Assembly: GCA_965220305.1 (NCBI GenBank)
Contig: OZ244817.1
Location: forward strand, 2,356,001 to 2,420,000
Origin: G965220305 sp965220305
GTDB taxonomy: Bacteria; Chloroflexota; Dehalococcoidia; Lucifugimonadales; UBA3495
Reading direction: 5' to 3'
Length of the DNA: 64,000 bases
Below are positions 26,672 to 35,326 of the stretch, piece by piece (within the stretch, counting starts at the first letter, position 1; the number at the start of each line of letters is the position of its first letter). The translations under genes were made by a program, and so were the position numbers. The notes below the pieces were generated by a model, which had not been told where the DNA came from, did no database searches, and saw only the letters and a program-made list of their open reading frames with translations.

Positions 26672-29600
26672 TCACGTGGCAATGGCCGGGATGTCCAGGT
26701 CTCGCACCAGGTTGGCGAACTGGGCCACGTCGTCATCTATGACCTGTTGCAGGGCCGTAAGTTGCTGGTCGATTTCCCCGGAAAGGTAGCCGAACACTTC
26801 ATAAGATTGCTGGGGCGGCGCAAAGTCGGCGGCGGCCACCACGGCGGTAAGCTCCGCCAGTTTGCGGTTGAGCCGCACCGGCAGGTCCAGCCGGTCCCGG
26901 GCGCCCCGGTAGGCCGATTGGATTAGCTGCTCTTCAATCTGCCCCAGTTTCTCCCTCACCGATTCCGCCGCGTTTCCCACCGCCTCTGCCGAGGGATGAC
27001 CTTCGGCGCGGTTGACCCATTGTTCCACCTGCTGGCGTACCCGGCGCAGTTGGTTGATGCCGTCGTGGGTCTCCGACACCCTATCCCGAATCTGCACCAA
27101 AAACTGGAACTGGGCCTGCAGGTCGTCATTGGTGGCCGACACCCGGGGGTCTTTGATTATGCGAAAGCTCTGGGTCTGGGTATCCTCGCCCACCTGTAGC
27201 TTCACCTGATACGTTCCCGGCGCGGCCAGGGGGCCCACCAGGGAGTCCTCGGTGCTCTTGTCCTCGGGCACCTTACGGGCCGCCGGATAGCGCATGTTCC
27301 AGACGAAGCGGTTCATCCCCGGCGCGGCTCCGGGCCGGGGTTCCGGCGTCTCCCCGTCATCCTCCGGGGCGTTGCTGGAGAAGCTGCGGATAAGCTCCCC
27401 GTTCTGGTCCAAGATGCTGAGGGTCACTTCTTGCCAAACGCCCTGGCCCGCAAGGTTACTTGTCTCAATCGGGCCGGGGCTAGGCGGGGTCCGGGGCGCC
27501 TCCTTCAGGTAGTAGTGGACCATCACCCCATCGGGCGGGTTCTCCCCGGCGTCCCAGAACTTGCGGACGGTCTCGCCCCGTTGCCCCAGGGACTCGCTAT
27601 AGGTCACGTCAGCCCCCAGCCCGGCCCGGTAGCTCTTGCCTACGGTGGGCTTGCGGTCCCGGAAAGGCGACCGCACCCGGAGAGTGTCCCGGGGTTGCAG
27701 CAGTTGGAAGGGCTGCTCCGCCAGGGTGGAGGTAAGCTGGTGCAACTGGGTCAGGTCGTCCAGCACCCAGAAGGCCCGTCCGTGGGTGGCGGCAATCAGG
27801 TTGTCGTCCTTGACCAGCAGGTCGTAGACCGGCACCACCGGCAGGTTGGCCCGCAGCGGTTGCCAGGAGTCCCCCTGGTCGAAGGACACGGACACCCCGG
27901 TCTCGGTGCCGGCGTAGAGCAGGCCCGGGTCGGTGGGGTCTTCCCGCACCACCCGGGTGTAGTCGTCCTGGGGCAGGCCGTTGGTTATGCTGGTCCAGGT
28001 CTGGCCGTAATCGGTAGTCTTGTAGAGCATGGGCCGGGTATCGTCCAGCTTGTAGCGGGTGGCCGCGATGTAGGCCGTGGCCGGGTCGTGGGGAGAGACC
28101 TCAATCATGCAGATGAGGGTCCACTCGGGCAGGTCGCTGGGGGTAACCTGGTTCCAGGTTGCGCCGTTGTCCCGGGACAGGTGTACCAGTCCGTCGTCGG
28201 AGCCGGCCCAGAAGACCCCCGCCTCGTGGGGCGATTCCACGAAGGCGAAGATGGTGGCGTAGACCTCGGCCCCGGAGGTGTCCTTGGTTATGGGGCCTCC
28301 CGAAGGTTCCAGGGTGGATGGGTCGTGGCGGGTCAGGTCGGGGCTGATGGTCTCCCAACTGCCGCCCTGGTTGGTGGAGCGGAACACCAGGTTGCCCGCC
28401 ACGTAGAGGGTCTGAGGGTCATGAGGGGAGAACATGATGGGGTAGGTCCACTGGAAGCGGTACTTCATGTCCTTGGCCCCCCAGCCGGTGTACAGCTCCG
28501 GCCACACCGTAATTATCCGCACCTGACCGGTGGAGTGGTCGTAGTGCAGCAGGTTGCCGCCGCCGCCCGCGGAGCTGCCGATGGCCCCGGAAATGACGGT
28601 GTTGGGGTCCTGGGGGTGGACCGCGATGTGCCCGCTCTCGGAGTTGCCCACCACGTAACAGTCGCCCCAGGGGATGGCCCCCTTGTGGGTGCGGGAGGGG
28701 ACGCTGATGGCGGTGTTGTCCTGCTGGGTGCCGTACACCCGGTGGGGGAACTGGTTGTCCGTGGTCAGGTGGTAGAACTGGCCGGTCAACTGGTTGTAGA
28801 TGGTGGACCAAGTATCGCCGCCGTTGAAGCTGACGCACGCGCCGCCGTCGTTGCCCTCAATCATGCGTTGGGGGTTTTGAGGGTCGATCCAAAGGTCATG
28901 GTCGTCGCCGTGGGGCGTGGTAACCCGGTTGAAGTTGCGCCCCCCGTCCACCGACTTCCAGCACTGATAGTTGAGTATCCACACCGTCTCCGAGTCCTGG
29001 GGGTCGGCAAAGACGTGCTGGTAGTACCAGGGACGCCCCTGCAGGTCGCGGTTGTCGCTGACCAATTCCCAGGTGTCGCCGCCGTCGTCGGAGCGGTACA
29101 GGCCGCAGTCCTCGGCCTCGATGGTGGCCCACACCCGTCCCGGCTTGGCCGGGGAGACGGCGACGCCGATGCGTCCCTTTAGGCCCTTGGGCAGCCCGGG
29201 GTTGTCGGTAATTTCGGTCCAGGTATCGCCGCCGTCCACCGACTTGAAGATGCCGCTTTCCGGGCCGCCGCTGATTAGGCTCCAGGGGGTGCGCTGGGTC
29301 TGCCAGATGGAGGCGTAGAGGATGCGGGGGTTGTTGGGGTCCAGGGACAGGTCCACCGCCCCGGCGTTCTCGCTGCGGAACAGAATATGCTCCCAGGAGC
29401 TGCCGCCGTCCTTGGAACGAAAAACGCCCCGCTGCCCGTTGGGGCCGTAGGCGTGGCCCAGGGCGGCTACGTAGACCAGGTCCGGGTTGGCGGGGTGTAC
29501 CCGCACCCGGGCGATGTGCCGGGTATCGGACAGGCCCACGTTGGCCCAGGTCTGGCCCCCGTCGGTGGAGCGATAAACGCCGTCGCCGTAGGTCACGTCT

Positions 29601-29941
29601 CCCCGGATGCAGGACTCGCCCATGCCAGCGTAGACGACGTTGGCGTCCGACGGGGCCACGGCGATGGCGCCCACCGAAGCGGTGTTGAAGAAGCCGTCGG
29701 AGACGTTCTCCCAGTAGGTGCCGCCGTCGGTAGTCTTCCACACCCCGCCGGCGCAGGCGCCGAAGTAGAACACCATCGGGTTCACCGGGTCGCCGGTGAC
29801 GGCCACCACCCGCCCGCCCCGGGGCGGGCCGATGCAGCGCCAGCGCACCGCGCCCAGCAACTCGGCGGGGATGGGACTGACCGGGGCCGCATCTAACTGG
29901 CGCTCCGCTGCTGATGGTTGCGCCGCCTGATTCGTGGTCAT
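26672..29941 (-). CDS. Very large BNR/sortilin-like repeat protein (VPS10-type glycosyl hydrolase fold)
   Basis: 1,089 residues from ATG 29941 (TAGGTG upstream). At least nine Asp-box motifs (STDGGQTW, SKDGGSSW, SVDGGDTW, SDDGGDTW, SVDGGRNF, SFNGGDTW, STNQGGSW, SRDNGATW, TTDYGQTW, SFDQGDSW) mark one or two beta propellers over about residues 20-720. The C-terminal third holds an Ig-like or Fn3-like part (APGTYQVKLQVGEDTQTQSFRIIKDPR) and a helical tail. No signal peptide is seen, which is odd for this fold. The family is often annotated as glycosyl hydrolase or exo-alpha-sialidase without proof. A palindromic element adds PIETSNLAGQ near 27440-27480. Confidence 0.8.
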   Translation of the reverse strand: MTTNQAAQPSAAERQLDAAPVSPIPAELLGAVRWRCIGPPRGGRVVAVTGDPVNPMVFYFGACAGGVWKTTDGGTYWENVSDGFFNTASVGAIAVAPSDANVVYAGMGESCIRGDVTYGDGVYRSTDGGQTWANVGLSDTRHIARVRVHPANPDLVYVAALGHAYGPNGQRGVFRSKDGGSSWEHILFRSENAGAVDLSLDPNNPRILYASIWQTQRTPWSLISGGPESGIFKSVDGGDTWTEITDNPGLPKGLKGRIGVAVSPAKPGRVWATIEAEDCGLYRSDDGGDTWELVSDNRDLQGRPWYYQHVFADPQDSETVWILNYQCWKSVDGGRNFNRVTTPHGDDHDLWIDPQNPQRMIEGNDGGACVSFNGGDTWSTIYNQLTGQFYHLTTDNQFPHRVYGTQQDNTAISVPSRTHKGAIPWGDCYVVGNSESGHIAVHPQDPNTVISGAIGSSAGGGGNLLHYDHSTGQVRIITVWPELYTGWGAKDMKYRFQWTYPIMFSPHDPQTLYVAGNLVFRSTNQGGSWETISPDLTRHDPSTLEPSGGPITKDTSGAEVYATIFAFVESPHEAGVFWAGSDDGLVHLSRDNGATWNQVTPSDLPEWTLICMIEVSPHDPATAYIAATRYKLDDTRPMLYKTTDYGQTWTSITNGLPQDDYTRVVREDPTDPGLLYAGTETGVSVSFDQGDSWQPLRANLPVVPVYDLLVKDDNLIAATHGRAFWVLDDLTQLHQLTSTLAEQPFQLLQPRDTLRVRSPFRDRKPTVGKSYRAGLGADVTYSESLGQRGETVRKFWDAGENPPDGVMVHYYLKEAPRTPPSPGPIETSNLAGQGVWQEVTLSILDQNGELIRSFSSNAPEDDGETPEPRPGAAPGMNRFVWNMRYPAARKVPEDKSTEDSLVGPLAAPGTYQVKLQVGEDTQTQSFRIIKDPRVSATNDDLQAQFQFLVQIRDRVSETHDGINQLRRVRQQVEQWVNRAEGHPSAEAVGNAAESVREKLGQIEEQLIQSAYRGARDRLDLPVRLNRKLAELTAVVAAADFAPPQQSYEVFGYLSGEIDQQLTALQQVIDDDVAQFANLVRDLDIPAIAT
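27440..27480 (-). repeat. Palindromic element (AGGTTACTTGTC loop) inserted in frame in the BNR-repeat gene
   Basis: GCCCTGGCCCG (27440-27450) pairs with CGGGCCGGGGC (27470-27480) with one T-G pair, around the loop CAAGGTTACTTGTCTCAAT. In the protein (minus strand) it encodes about GPIETSNLAGQG between PRTPPSP and VWQEVTL. The stem differs from the other copies while the loop is kept. Confidence 0.75.
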
Positions 29942-30387
29942 ATCTGCACCTACCCATTTATGTTCAAGGTCTGATTTTCCGGAGCGCCCCGTTGCTGGCG
30001 GCCCCGGCGGATGCCCAGTAGGGGGATTATCCCCCGTTGGCCCCGGCCCTGTCGAGGGGATGGGAGGGAGAAGCAGGGTCTTTCGATTCTCGTTGTTAGG
30101 CCAATACAGCCGCAAGCTCCGGGTTGGTGAAGGAGGGAAAGCCCCCTTAATCCCCCTTTGCCAAAGGGGGAGAGAAAGGCCCCCCTTTTTGAAGGGGGGT
30201 TGGGGGGATTTCCGAGGGCAGGCAATTGGCTCTTGGAGCGACGCAATTGCTGATAATCGAAAGGGTATGGGAGGGGAAGGCCGCCACTTGACCAGCATCT
30301 GGCGTGACCGTAGGATGTAAGGGCGCTCCCAGCTTGCCCTGACGAGCGTGTCGGCTCCCACTCAGAACTAGTCCCCGGAGGCAGCAA
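29942..30387. repeat. Intergenic region with CCCCCTTT/AAAGGGGG palindromes
   Basis: The gap of 446 bases between divergent genes holds a cluster at about 30142-30215: CCCCCTTAATCCCCCTTTGCCAAAGGGGGAG followed by a second pair CCCCCCTTTTTGAAGGGGGG. These resemble the perfect palindrome inside the gene at 60755. No gene is seen. Both promoters should lie here but none is clear. Confidence 0.7.
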
Positions 30388-31530
30388 GTGGTGACCGGTA
30401 ACGGACGGCCCGAACCCCTGTTTTCCTGGTTCATTCCCATCGACGGCGACGGCGAACACGCCGGCACCGCCCAGGCCGAGCGTCCCCCCACCTTCGAGTA
30501 CCTGCGCCAGGTGGTGCAAACGGCGGAGGACCGGGGCTTCTACTCCCTCCTGATTCCCACCCGTTTCGCCAACGGCCTCTTCGCCGAGGGCGAGCCCCTG
30601 GCCGAGACCTGGACCACCGCCACCGCTCTGGCCGCCGTTACCCAGCGCATCCGCTTCCTGGTGGCGGTGCGGCCCGGCTTCATCTCCCTGGGCCTCTTTG
30701 CCCAGATGGCTGCCGCCTTCGACCAGATTTCCCACGGACGGCTGGACATCAACATCGTGCCCGGCGGCATCCAGAATGACTTCGAGCGCCTGGGCGAGGT
30801 CAGCGATCACGCTACCCGCTACGAGCGGGCCGAGGAGTTCATCGCCGCCTGCCGCACCCTGTGGAACGAGCCGGGGCCGGTGAGTTTTTCCGGCCAGTTC
30901 TACCGGCTGGACGGGGCCTACTGTTCCCCCTCGCCCGGTGGTGGGGTGGGCCGGGAGCACAAAGGAGACGGCCCCAAGTTCTACCTGGGCGGCGTTTCGC
31001 CCCGGGCCCTGGGCCTGTCGGCGCGGCAGGCCGACTTTCACCTGAGTTGGATTGAGCCCCTGGCGGATACGGCCCGGCGTCTGGCCGATCTGAAGCAGCA
31101 GTGCGACCTGACCGGTCGCACCCCCGGGCTGGGCCTGCGCACCCATCTGGTGGTGCGGGACACGGAAGAGGAGGCTTGGCAGTCTACCCGGGAGCTAATC
31201 GGCCACGCCGACCCGGCGGTGAAGGCGCAACGTCAGGCGGCCATCCAGGGCACGGCAATGGTGGGGCAGCAGGCCCAGGCCCGGGAGGCGGTGGACCATC
31301 GCCTGGGGCCCCACCTGTGGAACGGCCTGTCCGAGGTGCGGGTCAACTGCGGCAGCGCCATTGTGGGGACGCCCCAGCAGGTGTCCGCCGAATTGCTGGA
31401 ATACTGGAAGATGGGTTTCGACGAGTTCATCCTGTCCGGCTTCCCCCACGTGGAGGAGTGCCACCGGGTGGCGGACCAGGTCCTGCCGCTGCTGCGGAAA
31501 GAGATTGCCGCCGTCCATGCCGCCGGTTAA
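30388..31530 (+). CDS. LLM class flavin-dependent oxidoreductase, SsuD-like (alkanesulfonate monooxygenase type)
   Basis: 380 residues with a GTG start (GGAGG 6 bases upstream). FSWFIPIDGDGEHAG at the N-terminus, the RIRFLVAVRPGFISLGLFAQMAAAFDQISHGRLDINIVPGG core, and later KFYLGGVSPRALGLSARQADFHLSW, GLRTHLVVRDTEEEAW and VGTPQQVSAELLEYWKMGFDEFILSGFPHVEE fit the SsuD group: FMNH2-dependent cleavage of alkanesulfonates to aldehyde and sulfite. The expansion of such enzymes in SAR202 has been linked to attack on recalcitrant organic matter. No reductase partner is nearby. Confidence 0.85.
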   Translation: MVTGNGRPEPLFSWFIPIDGDGEHAGTAQAERPPTFEYLRQVVQTAEDRGFYSLLIPTRFANGLFAEGEPLAETWTTATALAAVTQRIRFLVAVRPGFISLGLFAQMAAAFDQISHGRLDINIVPGGIQNDFERLGEVSDHATRYERAEEFIAACRTLWNEPGPVSFSGQFYRLDGAYCSPSPGGGVGREHKGDGPKFYLGGVSPRALGLSARQADFHLSWIEPLADTARRLADLKQQCDLTGRTPGLGLRTHLVVRDTEEEAWQSTRELIGHADPAVKAQRQAAIQGTAMVGQQAQAREAVDHRLGPHLWNGLSEVRVNCGSAIVGTPQQVSAELLEYWKMGFDEFILSGFPHVEECHRVADQVLPLLRKEIAAVHAAG

Positions 31531-31639
31531 GCTGAGTCGCCGGAAGGGGCGCATCAACCCCGGTCCGGCCTCCGGCGGTGGATGGCCGGTGGGAATGGCG
31601 CAGCTTCCCAGTATGATTCTTGCTCCGGGTAATTGGGTG

Positions 31640-31716
31640 GGTAGGCCCCCCGCCCGTGCGGTAGGGTGGTGGTATGCGGGCGGGGGGCCTACCGGGGTCC
31701 TGGGCTGCGGCCCGCC
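31640..31716. repeat. 17-bp perfect inverted repeat plus conserved tail before the permease gene
   Basis: GGTAGGCCCCCCGCCCG (31640-31656) pairs perfectly with 31677-31693 around a 20-nt loop. It is followed by TCCTGGGCTGCGGCCCGCC (31698-31716), which nearly repeats 56149-56167. The tail ends right at the permease start codon. Confidence 0.65.
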
Positions 31717-34700
31717 ATGACCCTGGACTGGCTCAAGGCGCCGTTCTGGCTGCTGCCTCGCCGCTTGCGTTCGGCGTGGGTCCTGCTGACCGTCAGCGCC
31801 TTCGGGGTGCTGGCCGCCGTCGTAATGATGGCCGTTGGGGCCATGTACTCCCACGCCCTGGCCGAGGGCGGGTTGCAGCACTCCCTGGCGTCCATCGCTC
31901 CCACCGTGCTCAACACCCACATAATTGCCCAGAACCGTCCCCTGGGCCGGGTGGACTACGACGACCTGCGCGCCACGGTGGAGCGAATCAGCCAGGAGCG
32001 CCTGGGTTTCATGGTGCGGGAAACCCAGAGGCACGGTCGCACCCAGTCCACCCTGGCCCTTACCCAGACCCTCAGCGACCAGCCCCCCGGCTTGGACGCT
32101 CCCCTGGGTCGGCCCTTCTTCATAACCGACTTTCAGGAGCACGCCCGGTTGGTGGCGGGGCGCTGGCCCGAGGCCGAGCCGGTGCTCCACCAGCAGGGGA
32201 TGGACCTGGAGGCGGTAATTGGGGAACGGGTAGCCACCGGCATGGGTTGGGGCGTGGGCACCCAGGTCTTCCTCCTGCCCTTCCGCAGCACCCCCCGGGA
32301 GCGGATTGCCCTGACGGTGGTGGGTGTGGTCACGCCCACCGACCCGGACGAAGAGTATTGGATGGGGTACCCCTTCCACCTGAACGTTCAGAGCTTCGGC
32401 GACACTCCCCTGTTCCCCTTCTACGTGACCGAGGAGCTCTTCTTCGATGGGATAGGCCGCCGCTATCCTGCCCTGGTGGGTGACTACACCTGGTTCCTCT
32501 ACCTGGATGCCAGCGTGCTGACCGCCGCCGACGTTGCCCCAACCCAGGAGGCTATCCTGGGCCTGGAGAGGGACATCAACAAGCGGTTCCCCCGTTCCCT
32601 GGTGTTGACCGGCCTCAAACCCACCCTGGCCGAGTACCAGCAGGACTTGGCCCTGGCCCGGGTGCCCCTGTTCCTTTTCATATCCCTGGTCGTTGTGGTC
32701 ATTCTCTACTTCCTGGCCCTGGTGATGGGACTGCTGGCCCGAACCAGGAACGATGAGGCCAGCCTGCTGCGCAGCCGGGGCGCCAGCCTGTTCCAGGTGG
32801 CGGCAATCCTGGCCCTGGCCGAAGGAATCATCGTGGTGGCGGCCACCGTCGCCGGCCCCTTCCTGGCCTGGCTGCTGGTGCGCCACTGGCTGCTGCGTAC
32901 CATCGACCCCGTCGGCGGCGTGGAAGCGGTGTCGGTGGGCCTGTCCGCCGACATGTTCATCCTGGGGGCCGTCGGCGGGCTGCTGGGCCTGGGGGTGCTG
33001 GTGGTCTCCGGCCTGAATCTGGCCCGGCTGGGGGTGGTGGAGTTCCTGCGCCAGCGGGCCCGCCCGCCCACCGTCCCCCTCATACATCGTTACTACATCG
33101 ACTTCCTGGTCATCGCTGTGCTGGGGTTGTTGCTGTGGCAGACCCAGAACCGGGGCGGCCTCTTCGAGCGGGCCCTATCGGGCCGGGCGTTGGAGTTGGA
33201 CCCCACAATCCTGGTGGGCCCCGCCCTGGCCCTGCTGGCGGTGGCCTTTCTGATGCTGCGGGTCCTGCCCTACCTGGTGCGGTTGGCGGCCTGGTTGAGC
33301 CAACACTTGGCCCCGGCCTGGATGACCTTTACCCTGTCCCGATTGGCCCGGGACCCCCTGCCCCACAGCTCTCTGACCGTCATCGTCATGCTGGCGGCGG
33401 CCCTGGGCGTGTTCGGCGCGGCCTTTCAGTCCACCCTGTCCCGCAGCGAGCAGGAACAGGCGCTATACGACCGGGGGGGCGACCTGGTGGTGACCCGGGT
33501 TAATTTTTCCTCGACCAGGCAGAAAGAGCAGTTGCGGGAGCTGGTCGGCATCGACGGTGTGGCGGCGGTCAGCCCGGTGAACCGGGGCCGGGTAAGGCTG
33601 TTGGACCTGCTGCCCAGCACCCCCACCACCGTCCTGGCGGTGGACCCGGTTACCCTGCCGGAAACCACCTGGTACCGGAACGACTTCTCCTCCACCAGCG
33701 AGGACCTCTCCGAGCTTTTGGCTTCCCTGCGGCGGGGCCGGTCGGGACTTCCCGACCGCATCTCAACCGGCGCTCCGCTGCTTCGGGGCAACCTGGCCTC
33801 GGGGGTGCCCATTCCCGCCGGGGCCGCCAGCGTTGGCCTGTGGGTGCGGGTCGAAGTCGCCGGGCCGGGCCCGGCCCTGAACTCCTCCAACCTGTGGCTG
33901 CGTTTGGCCGACTCCAAGGGGTTCTACCGGAACTTGGACCTGGGCACCCTGCCCATCCAGTCCACCAACCCCGGCGAGGGTTGGAAATTCATGGAGGGTC
34001 CGCTGCCCTTGGACTCCACCTACCTGGATCCGCCCTTCTCCGTAGTGGCAATTTTCATCAGCGGCAGGACCTTTGCCCGGATGCCCCCGGGGGCCATCAG
34101 TCTGGATGACATTACCGCAATGGGCGGCGCGATTCCCGGGCCGGGCCTGGTCATCGAGGAGTTCGAGGAGCCGGGGCTGTGGGTAGCGTTGACCCACGAC
34201 GGAGACCAGCCCGACTCCGCCGAGCCGGGGCCAGCGGCGGCGTACAACGGCAATAGCGGGCTCACCTTCTCCTGGGTGAACAACTTGGGCGGCTCTCCTC
34301 GGGGTGTCATCATACCCCCCGGGCCCTTTCCCATTCCCGCCGTGGGCAGCCGCCACTTCCAGCAGGGCCAGGAGGTGCGGGCCCGGGTGGGCCGGCAGTA
34401 CGTACCGCTGGTAATTCACCAGGTGGCCGAATACTTTCCCACCCTGCAACCCGGCCGTAGTCCCTTCCTGCTGGTGTCGCTGGAGGGGTACGGCGCCTAC
34501 CTGGGGCGGATTCCCGAGGGGGTCTTGGAGCGCACCGAAGAGTTCTGGTTTGGTCTGGACGGCACCCGGGACCGGCAGCAGACCATCGCCGACCTGAAGG
34601 CGGGCCTACCCCACTTCGCCTCCATCAGAGACCGGGACGAGGCCCTGGACCGGGCCCGGCGCAACCCCCTGGCCGGAGGTGGCTGGAACAGCCTCACCCT

Positions 34701-35103
34701 GCTGAGCATAGTCGCCCTGGCGGTGGCCGTGGTGGTGGCTTTGGGCACCCATGCCGCCGTGGCGGTGCATACCGGGCGGGTGGAATTGACCATCGCCCGG
34801 GCCCTGGGCTTCTCCCGGTTCCAGATGCTGTTGTCCCTGGCCCTGGAACGGCTGGTGGTGGCCCTGGTGGGAATGGTGGTGGGGGCTGCGGTGGGGGCGG
34901 CCCTGTCCCGGTGGACCCTGGGATTCCTGGACCGCTCCAGCAGCGGGCGGGAGATAGTCCCTCCCATGCTGCTGACGACCCAGGAGTGGATAATTGCGTT
35001 GACGGTGCTTTCCCTGGCGGCGGCGGCGGTATTGGCGGTGCTGCTGGCGGCGGTGCGGGTGGGCAGGCTGAGGGCGTCTGATATACTGCGTACCGGAGGC
35101 TGA
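31717..35103 (+). CDS. FtsX/MacB-type ABC transporter permease, very large (1)
   Basis: 1,128 residues. Membrane segments near the N-terminus (WVLLTVSAFGVLAAVVMMAVGA), a long extracytoplasmic domain, then three helices around residues 310-450 (FLFISLVVVVILYFLALVMGLL and following), a second half with more helices, a second large outside domain with beta-rich lectin-like parts (YLDPPFSVVAIFISG, VAEYFPTLQP), and three terminal FtsX helices (TLLSIVALAVAVVVALGTHAAVAVHTGR..LAAVRVGRLRASDILRTGG). It thus has two FtsX-like halves fused. The partner permease at 36625 has the same plan. The module probably exports lipids or lipoproteins or works on the cell envelope, using the ATPases at 40236 and 41204. 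Confidence 0.82.
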   Translation: MTLDWLKAPFWLLPRRLRSAWVLLTVSAFGVLAAVVMMAVGAMYSHALAEGGLQHSLASIAPTVLNTHIIAQNRPLGRVDYDDLRATVERISQERLGFMVRETQRHGRTQSTLALTQTLSDQPPGLDAPLGRPFFITDFQEHARLVAGRWPEAEPVLHQQGMDLEAVIGERVATGMGWGVGTQVFLLPFRSTPRERIALTVVGVVTPTDPDEEYWMGYPFHLNVQSFGDTPLFPFYVTEELFFDGIGRRYPALVGDYTWFLYLDASVLTAADVAPTQEAILGLERDINKRFPRSLVLTGLKPTLAEYQQDLALARVPLFLFISLVVVVILYFLALVMGLLARTRNDEASLLRSRGASLFQVAAILALAEGIIVVAATVAGPFLAWLLVRHWLLRTIDPVGGVEAVSVGLSADMFILGAVGGLLGLGVLVVSGLNLARLGVVEFLRQRARPPTVPLIHRYYIDFLVIAVLGLLLWQTQNRGGLFERALSGRALELDPTILVGPALALLAVAFLMLRVLPYLVRLAAWLSQHLAPAWMTFTLSRLARDPLPHSSLTVIVMLAAALGVFGAAFQSTLSRSEQEQALYDRGGDLVVTRVNFSSTRQKEQLRELVGIDGVAAVSPVNRGRVRLLDLLPSTPTTVLAVDPVTLPETTWYRNDFSSTSEDLSELLASLRRGRSGLPDRISTGAPLLRGNLASGVPIPAGAASVGLWVRVEVAGPGPALNSSNLWLRLADSKGFYRNLDLGTLPIQSTNPGEGWKFMEGPLPLDSTYLDPPFSVVAIFISGRTFARMPPGAISLDDITAMGGAIPGPGLVIEEFEEPGLWVALTHDGDQPDSAEPGPAAAYNGNSGLTFSWVNNLGGSPRGVIIPPGPFPIPAVGSRHFQQGQEVRARVGRQYVPLVIHQVAEYFPTLQPGRSPFLLVSLEGYGAYLGRIPEGVLERTEEFWFGLDGTRDRQQTIADLKAGLPHFASIRDRDEALDRARRNPLAGGGWNSLTLLSIVALAVAVVVALGTHAAVAVHTGRVELTIARALGFSRFQMLLSLALERLVVALVGMVVGAAVGAALSRWTLGFLDRSSSGREIVPPMLLTTQEWIIALTVLSLAAAAVLAVLLAAVRVGRLRASDILRTGG

Positions 35104-35326
35104 CCCCCACCGTCATTCCCTTGAGAAGGGGAGTTTCAGCCCCTTGCCGGGCCTGCACCAGGCTACTGTCGTTCCGGCGGAGGCCAAAGCCTCACCCACC
35201 GTCATTCCCGCGGAGGCGGGAATCCAGGGGGGCGGACGGCGTACGCCCACGCCTGGCAATTATAGGGAAATTAGCTAAATTATCTTTTAATTGTAAACTG
35301 GCATAATATTAGTATAAACTGGCCTT
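35104..35326. repeat. Dispersed repeats and AT-rich promoter DNA
   Basis: TCGTTCCGGCGGAGGCCAAAGC (about 35169) and CGTCATTCCCGCGGAGGCGGGAAT (35200-35223) repeats, then a sharp change to AT-rich DNA (35265-35320) holding the promoter of the AAA ATPase gene. Confidence 0.7.
35291..35318 (+). promoter_or_regulatory. Promoter of the AAA ATPase gene, possibly leaderless
   Basis: TTGTAA (35291-35296), 16 bp, TATAAA (35313-35318). Transcription would begin at about 35325, only a couple of bases before the ATG at 35327, and no ribosome-binding site is seen, so the mRNA may be leaderless. Confidence 0.5.
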
